DNA from: Pseudomonadota bacterium
GTDB taxonomy: Bacteria > Pseudomonadota > Alphaproteobacteria > Rhizobiales > Xanthobacteraceae
DNA length: 64,000 bases
Reading direction: 5' to 3'
NCBI GenBank assembly: GCA_023422775.1
Contig: JAFAGM010000123.1
Coordinates: forward strand, 1 to 64,000
Made by a program: the position numbers and the translations under genes. Under the pieces are notes generated by a model. It was given only the letters and a program-made list of their open reading frames with translations, was not told where the DNA came from and did no database searches. Positions 26,008 to 34,564 of this stretch are shown here, one piece after another. Position 1 is the first letter of the stretch, and the number at the start of each line of letters is the position of its first letter.

Positions 26008-27398
26008 AACGCGCCCTTGCCATCGCGATTCCTGCATTCGCAGCAGCAATGGCCTGCAGCGCATGGGCGCAGCAGGCCACCGCACCCGAGCCGGTGCTGA
26101 ACGTGACCATCGATCCCCCGCGCGTCGTGGTCGGGCAAAAGACGACGCTGCGGATCGACGTGCTCGCGCCGAACTACACGACCTCGCCGCCGGAACTGCC
26201 GGGTTTCCAGGTCCGCAACGCAGTGACGCGGCAACTGCAGAGCGTCAATCTCTCCGAACAGCACGACGGGATGAATTATGCCGGCGTGCGCTTCGAGTTT
26301 GCGATCTATCCGCAGGAGCCCGGCGCCTTCGCCATCTCGGATCAGAAGGTGAAGGTGAAATACGCGGCAGAGCCGCCCGCCGTGCGCGAAGAACTGCTTT
26401 CGCTGCCGCGCGTGTCCTTTGACGCCTTCATTCCGGATGCAGCCGCCGACCTTGACCCATACGTCGCTGCCGGCCGGCTACGGATCGAGCAATCCGTCAG
26501 GCGTTCGTCGGAGCAGCTCAAGGTGGGGGATTCCGTCACCCGCATTGTGACGGTCGAGGCGGACGAAACGCCGGCAATGCTGTTGCCGCCGGTGACTTTC
26601 CCGGCGGTGGATGGGCTCGCGGTCTACCCCGCCCAACCTTCGCTGCAGGACAAGACCGAGGGGCGAACCGATGCGCTGACGGCGACGCGGACGGATTCCG
26701 CGACCTACATTTTGCAGCGGCCCGGCGACTATGCGCTCCCGGCGATCGATATGCGCTGGTGGAATGCAAGCGAAGGGCGCGTTGAGACCGCGCATCTCGA
26801 CGCAGTGACGATGCAGGTCGCGGCCAATCCGTCCGTGCAGGCAGGCGAGGCAAGCGCGTCGAAGACGCGCTTTGGCTGGGCCGGGATCGTGGATCTCATC
26901 GCGGACCACTGGCTGTTCCTGCTCCTTGCCGCGATCGTCATCGCGGGCCTTCTCCGGGTCGCGCCCGGTATGGTGCGAGGGATCGCAGCCTATCGTCGCC
27001 GCCGGTGGCAGACGTATCTGCAATCCGAGGCCTACGCCTTCAGTCGATTCCGCCACGCAGTCCGGCACCGCGACGCGAGGGCCGCCTATTTCGCGATGCT
27101 TGACTGGCTGCCGCATGTCGGCGCGACAACCCCGGATCACACGGTCGAAGTCTTCAAGGCGGTGGCACAGGACCCCGCGCTGGACCGTGAGATCGACGCG
27201 ATCGAAACCGAACTGTTTGCAGCAAAGCGCAACGCAGGCCATTGGTCGCGATATCAGCTGCTGCATCAGGTGAGTGCCGCCCGGCGAAGATTGCGGCCGC
27301 ATGCGGCCAGCGGCGGCAAAATGCGCTTACCCCAACAACTGAACCCGGTCGGTCTCGCCAGCGCGACCGTCCATAGCGGCAGAAAGCCGGCCCGATGA
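26004..27398 (+). CDS. BatD family protein
   Basis: The 464-residue protein has a cleavable signal peptide (MKRALAIAIPAFAAAMACSA, cleavage near AWA-QQ), tandem immunoglobulin-like beta domains (about 28-290, with VVVGQKTTLRIDVLAPN and LKVGDSVTRIVTVEA), a membrane helix (about 305-325) and a cytoplasmic helical tail with arginine-rich stretches. This is the BatD layout, the usual last member of MoxR-Bat operons. The beta-domains probably contact envelope partners. It is translationally coupled to the BatB-like gene, and the second sulfatase follows after an 82-base gap. Confidence 0.88.
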   Translation: MKRALAIAIPAFAAAMACSAWAQQATAPEPVLNVTIDPPRVVVGQKTTLRIDVLAPNYTTSPPELPGFQVRNAVTRQLQSVNLSEQHDGMNYAGVRFEFAIYPQEPGAFAISDQKVKVKYAAEPPAVREELLSLPRVSFDAFIPDAAADLDPYVAAGRLRIEQSVRRSSEQLKVGDSVTRIVTVEADETPAMLLPPVTFPAVDGLAVYPAQPSLQDKTEGRTDALTATRTDSATYILQRPGDYALPAIDMRWWNASEGRVETAHLDAVTMQVAANPSVQAGEASASKTRFGWAGIVDLIADHWLFLLLAAIVIAGLLRVAPGMVRGIAAYRRRRWQTYLQSEAYAFSRFRHAVRHRDARAAYFAMLDWLPHVGATTPDHTVEVFKAVAQDPALDREIDAIETELFAAKRNAGHWSRYQLLHQVSAARRRLRPHAASGGKMRLPQQLNPVGLASATVHSGRKPAR

Positions 27399-27480
27399 AA
27401 GGAGCATGGAAAGGCAGATCGAACACAGCAAGACGTCCGGATCGATAGAACGAGTAACCTTGAGCAACATGGAGCGTAGA

Positions 27481-29181
27481 ATGAGTAGTGAAGCCAAAAG
27501 GCACGACCGCACCGCTGCCGAATCCAGGCGTGGTGACAACGCAACTATCGATCGTCGGGCGGTGTTGCTCGGCTCGTCATCTATTGTCGCGACGGCAACG
27601 CTGACGTCGCAGGCATTCGCGCAGGCCCCGAAGGCTGCGCCTGCTGCGGCTCCGGCGGCGCCAGCTCCCGCGGCACCGGCTGCCGGGCGCAAGCCGAACA
27701 TACTCGTCATCTTCGGCGATGATATCGGCATTCCCCAAATCAGCGCCTACACCATGGGCATGATGGGGTACCGCACGCCCAACATCGACCGCATCGCGCG
27801 GGAGGGGGCGATCTTCACCGATTCCTACGGCCAACAGAGCTGCACCGCCGGCCGCGCGTCCTTCATTCTCGGCCAGGAGCCGTTCCGGACCGGGCTTCTC
27901 ACGATCGGCATGCCCGGCGATCCCCACGGCATCCAGGACTGGATGCCGACGATTGCCGACGTCATGAAGACGCAAGGCTATGCCACCGGCCAGTTCGGCA
28001 AGAACCATCTCGGCGATCGTGACGAACATCTGCCGACCAAGCACGGCTTCGACGAGTTCTTCGGCAATCTCTATCACCTCAACGCCGAAGAGGAGCCGGA
28101 GGGCTACTTCTATCCGAAGGATCCGAACTTCCGTAAGCAGTTTGGCCCTCGCGGCGTCATCAAGTCGTCCGCGGATGGAAAGATCGAGGACACGGGGCCA
28201 CTGACTACAGCGCGGATGCCCACGGTGGACGAGGAGTTTCTCGGCGCCGCGAAGGACTTCATCGGCCGCCAGGCGAGGGCAAACCGGCCGTTTTTCGTCT
28301 GGTTCAACTCGACGCGAATGCACGTCTTCACCCACTTGAAGAAGTCGTCCCTTGGCAAGACCGGCAAGGGCATTCACGCCGACGGCATGGCGGAGCACGA
28401 TGAAATGGTCGGTGAGCTGCTCAAGCAACTCGACGATCTCGGCATCGCCGACAATACGATCGTCCTCTACACGACCGACAACGGTGCCGAACTCGCGCTG
28501 TGGCCCGACGGAGCCCAGACACCGTTCCATGGCGAGAAAGGCACGACGTGGGAGGGCGGCATGCGCATCCCGATGATGGTGCGCTGGCCGGGCGTGGTGA
28601 AGCCGGGAACGCAATACAACGAGATCATCTCGTTGATCGACTGGTTCCCGACGCTGGCCGCAGCAGCCGGCATTCCCGACATCAAGGAAAAGATGAAGGC
28701 GGGCTTTGCCGGCGCAGGCGGCAAGAGCTTCAGGGTTCATCTCGACGGCTACAACTTCATGCCCTTCTTCAAGGGCGAAACCCAGACGCCGCCTCGCGAT
28801 TCGATCTACTACTTCGATCAGGGCGGCAATCTCAATGCGATCCGCTGGAACGATTGGAAGCTCAGCTTCGCCACGGCATCCAAGGGAAACATCGCGACCG
28901 CTACGCGAGAAGTGCCGTCGTGGGCGCTGATCGCCAACCTGCGCATGGACCCCTACGAGCGCGGCATGGAGGAGGGAGGAGGCGCGATCGATTTCCTTGC
29001 GCGGAACATGTGGCTGATTGTGCCGGTGCAGGGAAAGATCAAGGAGTTCTTCTCCGATTTCGACCAGTTCCCCTATCAGGAAGGCAGCACGCTGAACGCG
29101 AGCGGCATCAACTACGGGTTGCTTCGGCAGCAGGCGGCCCTGAAGCGGCTCAAGGAGCTTGAGCGAATGAAACCGCAGTAG
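27481..29181 (+). CDS. Arylsulfatase, Tat-type signal (sulfatase copy 2)
   Basis: The 566-residue type I sulfatase has a twin-arginine-like signal (IDRRAVLLGSS, residues 23-33, then a hydrophobic stretch to AFAQA), an Ala/Pro linker (about 50-68), NILVIFGDDIG, the formylglycine site Cys121-T-A-G-R, KNHLGDR and YTTDNGAELALWPD. It is a paralogue of the sulfatase at 19285 but its export signal differs; the Tat route would allow folding and Cys modification in the cytoplasm. The ATG at 27481 has GGAG six bases upstream; an in-frame ATG at 27406 has its Shine-Dalgarno too close. It follows batD. Confidence 0.93.
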   Translation: MSSEAKRHDRTAAESRRGDNATIDRRAVLLGSSSIVATATLTSQAFAQAPKAAPAAAPAAPAPAAPAAGRKPNILVIFGDDIGIPQISAYTMGMMGYRTPNIDRIAREGAIFTDSYGQQSCTAGRASFILGQEPFRTGLLTIGMPGDPHGIQDWMPTIADVMKTQGYATGQFGKNHLGDRDEHLPTKHGFDEFFGNLYHLNAEEEPEGYFYPKDPNFRKQFGPRGVIKSSADGKIEDTGPLTTARMPTVDEEFLGAAKDFIGRQARANRPFFVWFNSTRMHVFTHLKKSSLGKTGKGIHADGMAEHDEMVGELLKQLDDLGIADNTIVLYTTDNGAELALWPDGAQTPFHGEKGTTWEGGMRIPMMVRWPGVVKPGTQYNEIISLIDWFPTLAAAAGIPDIKEKMKAGFAGAGGKSFRVHLDGYNFMPFFKGETQTPPRDSIYYFDQGGNLNAIRWNDWKLSFATASKGNIATATREVPSWALIANLRMDPYERGMEEGGGAIDFLARNMWLIVPVQGKIKEFFSDFDQFPYQEGSTLNASGINYGLLRQQAALKRLKELERMKPQ

Positions 29182-29393
29182 TCCTGGAGTGACGGCGCGG
29201 CGAAGCAGGCACCCGCCGACTTCGTCGCGCCCTCCTCCGACGGGACCACCGTCTACAGGCTCAACGCAAAGGACGTTCCGGTCGACGGCTTCTGGTCGAT
29301 CAGCCTCTACAACGCTTTACCGTCCACGGGCGGAGATCCTGAACGGCAAATGGAAATTTCCGGAGCCGAAGCCTTTGAGTCGAGGGATTGACG
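29182..29393 (+). pseudogene. Remnant of a DUF1254/DUF1214 gene, internally deleted and frameshifted
   Basis: Directly after the sulfatase stop, one frame reads TTVYRLNAKDVPVDGFWSIS-LYN (29245-29313), typical of the DUF1214 domain. A second frame then reads LYRPRAEILNGKWKFPEP (29315-29368), which matches the extreme C-terminus of the same family. About 70 residues that should lie between are absent and the frame is shifted at the LYN/LYR junction. The N-terminal DUF1254 part is also gone. Full-length DUF1254 genes commonly sit beside sulfatase and DUF3302/HlyD genes, supporting decay in place. Confidence 0.75.
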
Positions 29394-29639
29394 ATGAGCG
29401 GTCTCGATATCTTTGCCTGGATTATCCTCCTCATACTGGCTGTCAGCGCGCTGGCGATATTCTTCATCGCCGGCTGGCTGCCCGGCCACATCGCCAAGAC
29501 GCGCGGACATCCGCATGCCGAGGCGGTGATGGTTGCCGGCTGGGTGACGTTGATCTTCGGCTTTGCGTTATGGCCGATTGCGCTGATCTGGGCCTATGTC
29601 GACGTGCCGGCGTCGCGTGACGTGGAGGCCGGCCGATGA
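29394..29639 (+). CDS. DUF3302 domain-containing inner membrane protein (YiaW-like)
   Basis: The 81-residue protein has two membrane helices (about 5-27 and 47-67) around the GWLPGHIAKTRGHPHAEAV segment characteristic of DUF3302. Its E. coli relative YiaW is encoded next to the HlyD-family YiaV, and here too the next gene, overlapping by ATGA, is HlyD-like. CGAGGG lies seven bases before the ATG. The pair may form part of an envelope transport or membrane-stability system; function is not established. Confidence 0.88.
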   Translation: MSGLDIFAWIILLILAVSALAIFFIAGWLPGHIAKTRGHPHAEAVMVAGWVTLIFGFALWPIALIWAYVDVPASRDVEAGR

Positions 29640-30577
29640 TCATCGCCATTTTCAACGTCTACCTCGTCCTGCTGTTCGCGATTGTGAAGCTCGGTCTCGT
29701 ACGGTTCAACCTGTTTTGGAAAGTCTCGCCGCTGATCGTGTTGCTGCTGCTGATGTTCGGGCTGTTCATTCCGATGGGATGGGGCGCGCCGCAGGGCGCA
29801 GCGCTTGTGGTGCGCAATTCGGTCGCCATCGTGCCGGATGTCGCCGGCGAGGTGGCCGAGGTCCCGGTGACCGCAAATACGCCGCTCAAGGTTGGCGACG
29901 TGCTGTTTCGGATCGATCCGGTGCCCTTCAATGCGCAGGTCAATGCCATCAAGGCGCAGTTGAAGCTGTCTGCCACGCGGCTGCAGCAGATGACGCAGCT
30001 CTTCGAACGCGACTCGGGCAGGGGGTTCGACGTCGAACAAAGACAGTCCGAGGTCGACCACCTCACGGCGCAGCTCGAGGGTGCGCAATGGAATCTGGAC
30101 AAGACGGTGGTGCGCGCGCCTGCCGACGGCTATGTCACCAACCTGGCCTTGCGCAAGGGCGCGCGCGTCTCGAGCCTGCCGCTCGCGCCGGTCATGGCGT
30201 TCATCGACACCTCGGATACGCTGATCGGCGTCGAGATCGCGCAGAACGATGCGCGCTACGTGCGGCCCGGTCAGGAAGCCGAAATCACGTTCAAGGCGAT
30301 GCCCGGCAGGATCTATTCGGCGAAGGTCGAAAGCATCCTGCAGGCGGTGGCAACCGGACAGGTGCAGGCATCCGGTCTGGCCGTTACGCCAAAAACGATC
30401 CTGTCGGTGCCGTTCGTCGTGCGGATCAGGCTCGACGATGCCGAGTTCGCCCGCGCCTTGCCGGCCGGCGCCACGGGCGAAGCCGCGATCTTCACCGATC
30501 GCGTCAAGGCTGCCCATATCATCCGCAAGGTGCTGCTTCGGCAAACCGCGATCATCAACTACATCAATCCATTCTAG
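29636..30577 (+). CDS. HlyD family membrane adaptor (YiaV-like)
   Basis: The 313-residue protein has two N-terminal membrane segments (about 2-22 and 30-48) and the HlyD/EmrA core: a lipoyl/barrel-sandwich half (VAIVPDVAGEVAEVPV), a short coiled-coil hairpin (about 100-150), the second half (DKTVVRAPADGYVTNLALRKGARV) and a beta-barrel. It resembles YiaV/YibH rather than a type I secretion adaptor. No ABC or RND transporter gene is adjacent, so its partner is either DUF3302 itself or a distant gene. It is translationally coupled to the DUF3302 gene and ends the sulfatase locus. Confidence 0.88.
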   Translation: MIIAIFNVYLVLLFAIVKLGLVRFNLFWKVSPLIVLLLLMFGLFIPMGWGAPQGAALVVRNSVAIVPDVAGEVAEVPVTANTPLKVGDVLFRIDPVPFNAQVNAIKAQLKLSATRLQQMTQLFERDSGRGFDVEQRQSEVDHLTAQLEGAQWNLDKTVVRAPADGYVTNLALRKGARVSSLPLAPVMAFIDTSDTLIGVEIAQNDARYVRPGQEAEITFKAMPGRIYSAKVESILQAVATGQVQASGLAVTPKTILSVPFVVRIRLDDAEFARALPAGATGEAAIFTDRVKAAHIIRKVLLRQTAIINYINPF

Positions 30578-30644
30578 GCGGCCGATTGTCATTGGCCGAT
30601 CGGTGCATTCTGCGCTACCACTCCGCCTGACTGGAGTGCTCCCG

Positions 30645-31454
30645 ATGCCGGTATGGACTTGCGAACAATGTGGCGCGCAGTTTCCTGAAAGCGCGGCGCC
30701 GCCGCCTGCATGTCCGGTCTGCGAGGACGAGCGGCAATACGTGAACTGGAACGGCCAGCAATGGATCGCGCGCGAGGAGATGGCGAAGCGTCACAAGCTC
30801 GCCTGGCGCGACGATCTCGGCATTCCCGGCATCGCGGTCGAGCCGGGTTTCGCGATCGGGCAGCGCGCGCTGCTGGTGCCCGTGGCCGATGGCTGCGTGA
30901 TGTGGGATTGCGTCCCGATGGTCACGCGCCAAGCCATCGAATACGTCCGCTCGCTCGGCGGCCTGAAGGCGATCGCCGTCTCGCATCCGCATTACTACGG
31001 CGCGGTTGCCGACTGGAGCGAGGCGTTCGGCGGCGTGCCGGTCTATCTGCATGGCGACGATCGCGCGTTCGTCACGCGGCCGCATCCTGCCATCGTGCCG
31101 TGGGCCGGTGACATCAATCGGATCGCCGAGGATCTCCTGCTGGTGCGGACCGGCGGGCATTTCGCCGGCGGCACGATCATGCATTGGGGCGCGGGCGCAG
31201 ATGGCCGCGGTGCGCTGCTGACCGGCGACGTCGCGATGGTGGCGATGGATCGCCGCTCGCTCAGCTTCATGTACAGCTTTCCGAACTACATCCCGCTCAA
31301 TGCAAACGCGGTGCGAAGGATCGCGCGTGCGGTCGAGCCGCTGGCGTTCGATCGCATCTATGGCGCGTGGTGGGGCCGCAACATCAGCGAGAACGCCAAG
31401 GCGGCATTCGACATGTCCGTCCGGCGATATCTCGGCGCGATTTCGGACTCCTAG
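30645..31454 (+). CDS. MBL-fold hydrolase with N-terminal zinc ribbon
   Basis: The 269-residue protein begins with a rubredoxin-like zinc ribbon (CEQCGAQF...PACPVCEDE, two CxxC pairs within residues 5-30) followed by a degenerate MBL fold: the usual HxHxDH reads HPHYYGAVADW, the later motif is RTGGHFAGGTIMHW, and LLTGDVAMVAMD retains the Asp. The metal site is therefore reduced relative to classical MBL enzymes. GGAG lies eight bases before the ATG. Its stop overlaps the stop of the convergent reductase gene within the palindrome CTAG. Function is unknown; a hydrolase role is uncertain. Confidence 0.8.
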   Translation: MPVWTCEQCGAQFPESAAPPPACPVCEDERQYVNWNGQQWIAREEMAKRHKLAWRDDLGIPGIAVEPGFAIGQRALLVPVADGCVMWDCVPMVTRQAIEYVRSLGGLKAIAVSHPHYYGAVADWSEAFGGVPVYLHGDDRAFVTRPHPAIVPWAGDINRIAEDLLLVRTGGHFAGGTIMHWGAGADGRGALLTGDVAMVAMDRRSLSFMYSFPNYIPLNANAVRRIARAVEPLAFDRIYGAWWGRNISENAKAAFDMSVRRYLGAISDS

Positions 31455-32536
31455 CGCATCGACCTGGCCAATGCGGCGAAACGGCGCTCGACATTTACCG
31501 GTCGCGCCGGCTGCTTCGCAATCGGTTGGTCCTTTGGCTCGTTGAGCCATCCCGTGAGCCGCGACATCAGGCCTGCCTGTTCGGAGCCGGAGTGCTCCTG
31601 AACGAAGGGATCGGTGTAGCAGCGGGCCCCCGCCGCCTTGGCAATCCTGGCCACGGCTTCGGTCATCGCCGGTGCGCCGGCGGTGTAGACCACATCGTCC
31701 GGTGTAAGCTGCGGCAGATGATCGGTCGGCCGTCCGCTGCGAACCGCATGCGAGATCTTCTGCGGCTCCGATACCATCGGGATCAGCTTCACGTTGGGAA
31801 ACAGCGCCAGCCGGCAGAGCGCAGCGTGCATGTACAACGAACGGATGCTCCGCGCCTGCACCACGAACACCATTTCCCGCTCCGGCTGCTCCATGATTGC
31901 GGCGACCGCGACCGACCACATCGGCGCGAAGCCGGTGCCGCTGGCGACGAGCACGATGCGGCCGGGATGACCTGTCCGGAAGAAGGCGCGGCCGAACGGT
32001 CCCGTCAGCTTGACACGGTGCCCAGCTTGGATATCGCGGCCCAGCGCCGACGACACCAGTCCGTCCTTTACCTTCCGGATATGAAAGTGTAGCAGCCGAT
32101 CTTGCGGGCGGCCTTCCAGCGGATAGGTCGGGCTGTAGGACCTTGCCGGAAATCCGTGAAACTGCAGCTTGCAGTACTGGCCGGGAAGGATTTCCAGCGA
32201 CTTCGGTAATTCGACGTCGATGCCGATTACGTCGGGCGCGAGCTGAACGGTCTCGGTCACCCGCGCCGGCACGGTGGTCGGCTCCGGCGCCGCCTCGATC
32301 GCAATCTGCAGATCGGAGACGATCCTCGCCTGGCAGGCGTGGATCATGTCGTCGCCACTTGTCTGGCCGCCGAATACCTTGCCGTCGACGAGGTGTACCT
32401 TGCAGGCGCCGCAGATCCCGGCGCGGCAATCGTGCGGAAGATCGACGCCATTCATCAGCGCCCAGTCGAGCAGCAAGTCACCGCAGTTCGCGAGAAACGG
32501 CTCGTCGTTGACGGTGACCTTGCAAATCTTCTTCAT
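31451..32536 (-). CDS. 2Fe-2S ferredoxin-type NAD(P)H oxidoreductase
   Basis: The 361-residue protein has an N-terminal plant-type 2Fe-2S domain (Cys37, Cys42, Cys45, Cys68), an FAD-binding domain with the RSYSPTYP motif (about 130-137), and an NAD(P)-binding domain with VLVASGTGFAPMWS and VYTAGAPAMTEAV. A C-terminal tail of about 40 residues is extra. This is the arrangement of electron-transfer components of ring-hydroxylating and phenol hydroxylase systems, but no oxygenase is adjacent. Instead it is coupled by ATGA to the cytochrome b561/heme-domain gene, implying electron flow from NAD(P)H to that membrane cytochrome. Confidence 0.9.
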   Translation of the reverse strand: MKKICKVTVNDEPFLANCGDLLLDWALMNGVDLPHDCRAGICGACKVHLVDGKVFGGQTSGDDMIHACQARIVSDLQIAIEAAPEPTTVPARVTETVQLAPDVIGIDVELPKSLEILPGQYCKLQFHGFPARSYSPTYPLEGRPQDRLLHFHIRKVKDGLVSSALGRDIQAGHRVKLTGPFGRAFFRTGHPGRIVLVASGTGFAPMWSVAVAAIMEQPEREMVFVVQARSIRSLYMHAALCRLALFPNVKLIPMVSEPQKISHAVRSGRPTDHLPQLTPDDVVYTAGAPAMTEAVARIAKAAGARCYTDPFVQEHSGSEQAGLMSRLTGWLNEPKDQPIAKQPARPVNVERRFAALARSMR

Positions 32537-34416
32537 TGTTCCACCTCGAGACGAATGGGCCGGACGTGTCTTGTGTGTCTGATCTGGCTGTGGTCGAAAG
32601 CCGCGAGCCGCATGAAGACGCCGGTCCTGACCGGCACATCGAATTTGCTTGAAGCATCGAGCCGGCGCTTCACCTCGAGCGCCCAGTAGCCGGAGGCCCA
32701 GCGGGCCGCGCATCTGACGTCGGCGCGGTCGCCTGAAAATTCCCCGTTGACGATCACGCCCGGGATCACGGTCCCGACAGGGATGCGGGCGTTCGCCTCG
32801 GCGGAGTAGGGCACGGACTCCTGCTCGGTCATGTACCAGCGCGCGCCGTCGCTCTCGCCGTGATCGGGATCGAGATCGACCGCGCCCATCGCTGCCGTCG
32901 TCGTCTCGGCGACCCTGGGCAGTCGAAGCGGGGCGATCAGGCGGCCGCGCTGGGGACCGCCGGATGTGTCGGCCTCGATGGTGAAATTGTCCTTGTGGTT
33001 CGTCGCTCCCGGATCGGCCGCAAAGCCGCCCCGGTAGGGAACGACGCTTGCCGTCTGCATCGGCGTCGGATCCGCCGGCGGCCCGATATGGGCGTCATCC
33101 ATCCAGCCGGTAGCGCCTCCGCTGGTGGCCTTCCACTGCCAGACATCGACGTAGCCGCCCCCCGTGAAATGCAGTCCGCGACCGCTCATGGTCGATGGCG
33201 CGTTCGCAACCGGCCGCGGCCCGGCGTGGAAGGTTCGGTCGCCTGCGAGGGTGGCGTCCGACGTGGTCAGCAGCACCGAAAACTTGTCTTCGTTGTACTG
33301 ATGCTCGTCTCCGATCCGATAGCCGGAGTGAAGCAGGTGCCATCCGTCGGCTTCCTTGACCAGCGGAAGATGTTTCAGCGAGCGCGTCGAATCCTCCCAG
33401 GTGAAGAGGAAATACGCGAAGGTGCCGTCATGCACCGCGCGAACCGTGATCCTGGTTTCACCCTTGCCGTCGAAATTGCCGCCTTCGCCGGTCAGGAGCG
33501 AGAACGGCCTCACGCCGCGCCAGGCCCGGTCCGACGTGTCGCCGTCGAGGGCCGGCGCGTCGGCGGCGCTGATGCGCGCAATCCGCAGGCGGTCTACCGC
33601 AAACTGATCGGTCGCCACGATGAACCCGGCGCCGGCGATCGCCGCGGCGGCTGCCACGACGAACGCGTTGGCCTGTAGCGTCGGATTTCGCGATCGCGCA
33701 GGGCCTGGCCCCGGGGGCCGCGCCGGATTTCCTTCGGGGGCGCGACGCGCGTCAGCCCGCGGCTGGAGCGGGTGCGACGGGGCTTCCGGCAGCGCTTCGT
33801 CGTCTTCGGAGTGCGTCCCGCGCGCGGACTGCTCGGCCAGCATCCCGAGCAACTCAATGGCATCGAGCCGCGGCGGCGGGGCGGGCAGCGGAGCGGGGCG
33901 GAAGATGCGAAGCAGCTGCGCGACACCGCCGCTCCTGTATTGGGTCAGAACATGGAGAACGATAAAGGCCAGGATCACCCAGGTCCCGACCCAGTGCAGC
34001 ATCGCCACGTCGTAACCGGAGTAGAAGCCAAAATAGAGCAGGCCGCCGCTGACCAGCAGCATCACCATCGTCCCAAAGAAAATCCAGTACATCAGCGCGA
34101 TGAGTGCGCCCAGCCTGGCCTGCCCGCCGCGGAACAGCCCACTCAGGCGGACCTTGTCGAGCTTGACGCGCCGCGTGAGGCCGGAGCGAACCATGTAGAC
34201 GACGTAACCCACGGCTACCGCGACCAGCACGACGGCCGCCTGCATGTGCAGGTCCCATACGCTCGCGCGCGGCAGCACCAGATCCAGCACGTTGATCCAG
34301 GTACGCTCGGGCGTCTCGGTCGCAATCCGTAGTCCGCTGAGCAGTGCAACGGCGAACGCCGCGACAAACACCCAGTGCAATATGATGGTGCCATAGTCTG
34401 TCTTACGCTGCCTCAC
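32533..34416 (-). CDS. Cytochrome b561-type protein fused to ethylbenzene dehydrogenase-like heme domain
   Basis: The 627-residue protein has four N-terminal membrane helices (about 9-29, 57-77, 103-127, 138-158) with candidate heme-b ligands His14, His57, His141 and His155, a Pro/Arg-rich linker (about 173-245), a fifth membrane helix (251-269) and a large periplasmic domain (about 285-620) resembling the heme-binding gamma subunit of ethylbenzene dehydrogenase/DMSO reductase family enzymes. Both heme domains in one chain plus the coupled ferredoxin reductase suggest a transmembrane electron conduit to a periplasmic acceptor. The final acceptor is unknown. Confidence 0.85.
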   Translation of the reverse strand: MRQRKTDYGTIILHWVFVAAFAVALLSGLRIATETPERTWINVLDLVLPRASVWDLHMQAAVVLVAVAVGYVVYMVRSGLTRRVKLDKVRLSGLFRGGQARLGALIALMYWIFFGTMVMLLVSGGLLYFGFYSGYDVAMLHWVGTWVILAFIVLHVLTQYRSGGVAQLLRIFRPAPLPAPPPRLDAIELLGMLAEQSARGTHSEDDEALPEAPSHPLQPRADARRAPEGNPARPPGPGPARSRNPTLQANAFVVAAAAAIAGAGFIVATDQFAVDRLRIARISAADAPALDGDTSDRAWRGVRPFSLLTGEGGNFDGKGETRITVRAVHDGTFAYFLFTWEDSTRSLKHLPLVKEADGWHLLHSGYRIGDEHQYNEDKFSVLLTTSDATLAGDRTFHAGPRPVANAPSTMSGRGLHFTGGGYVDVWQWKATSGGATGWMDDAHIGPPADPTPMQTASVVPYRGGFAADPGATNHKDNFTIEADTSGGPQRGRLIAPLRLPRVAETTTAAMGAVDLDPDHGESDGARWYMTEQESVPYSAEANARIPVGTVIPGVIVNGEFSGDRADVRCAARWASGYWALEVKRRLDASSKFDVPVRTGVFMRLAAFDHSQIRHTRHVRPIRLEVEQ

Positions 34417-34564
34417 GCATACGCCCCGCTACTTCCTCTTTCCGGGGGCAGCAGCCGCCGGCCGGTTCTGCTGCCGAGTAGAAATATTCTCCAACGCCAT
34501 AACCGGGCCGACTCCCGGCGTCCCCGCGAACTCGTGCGGGAATGCCGGAAGTCGCGCCGCGCCG

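Noticed and set aside
27406..27480. Earlier ATG (27406) for the second sulfatase
   Set aside because: Its AAGGAG site ends one base before the ATG, and it would put 25 extra residues before the twin-arginine signal; the ATG at 27481 has a well-placed GGAG.
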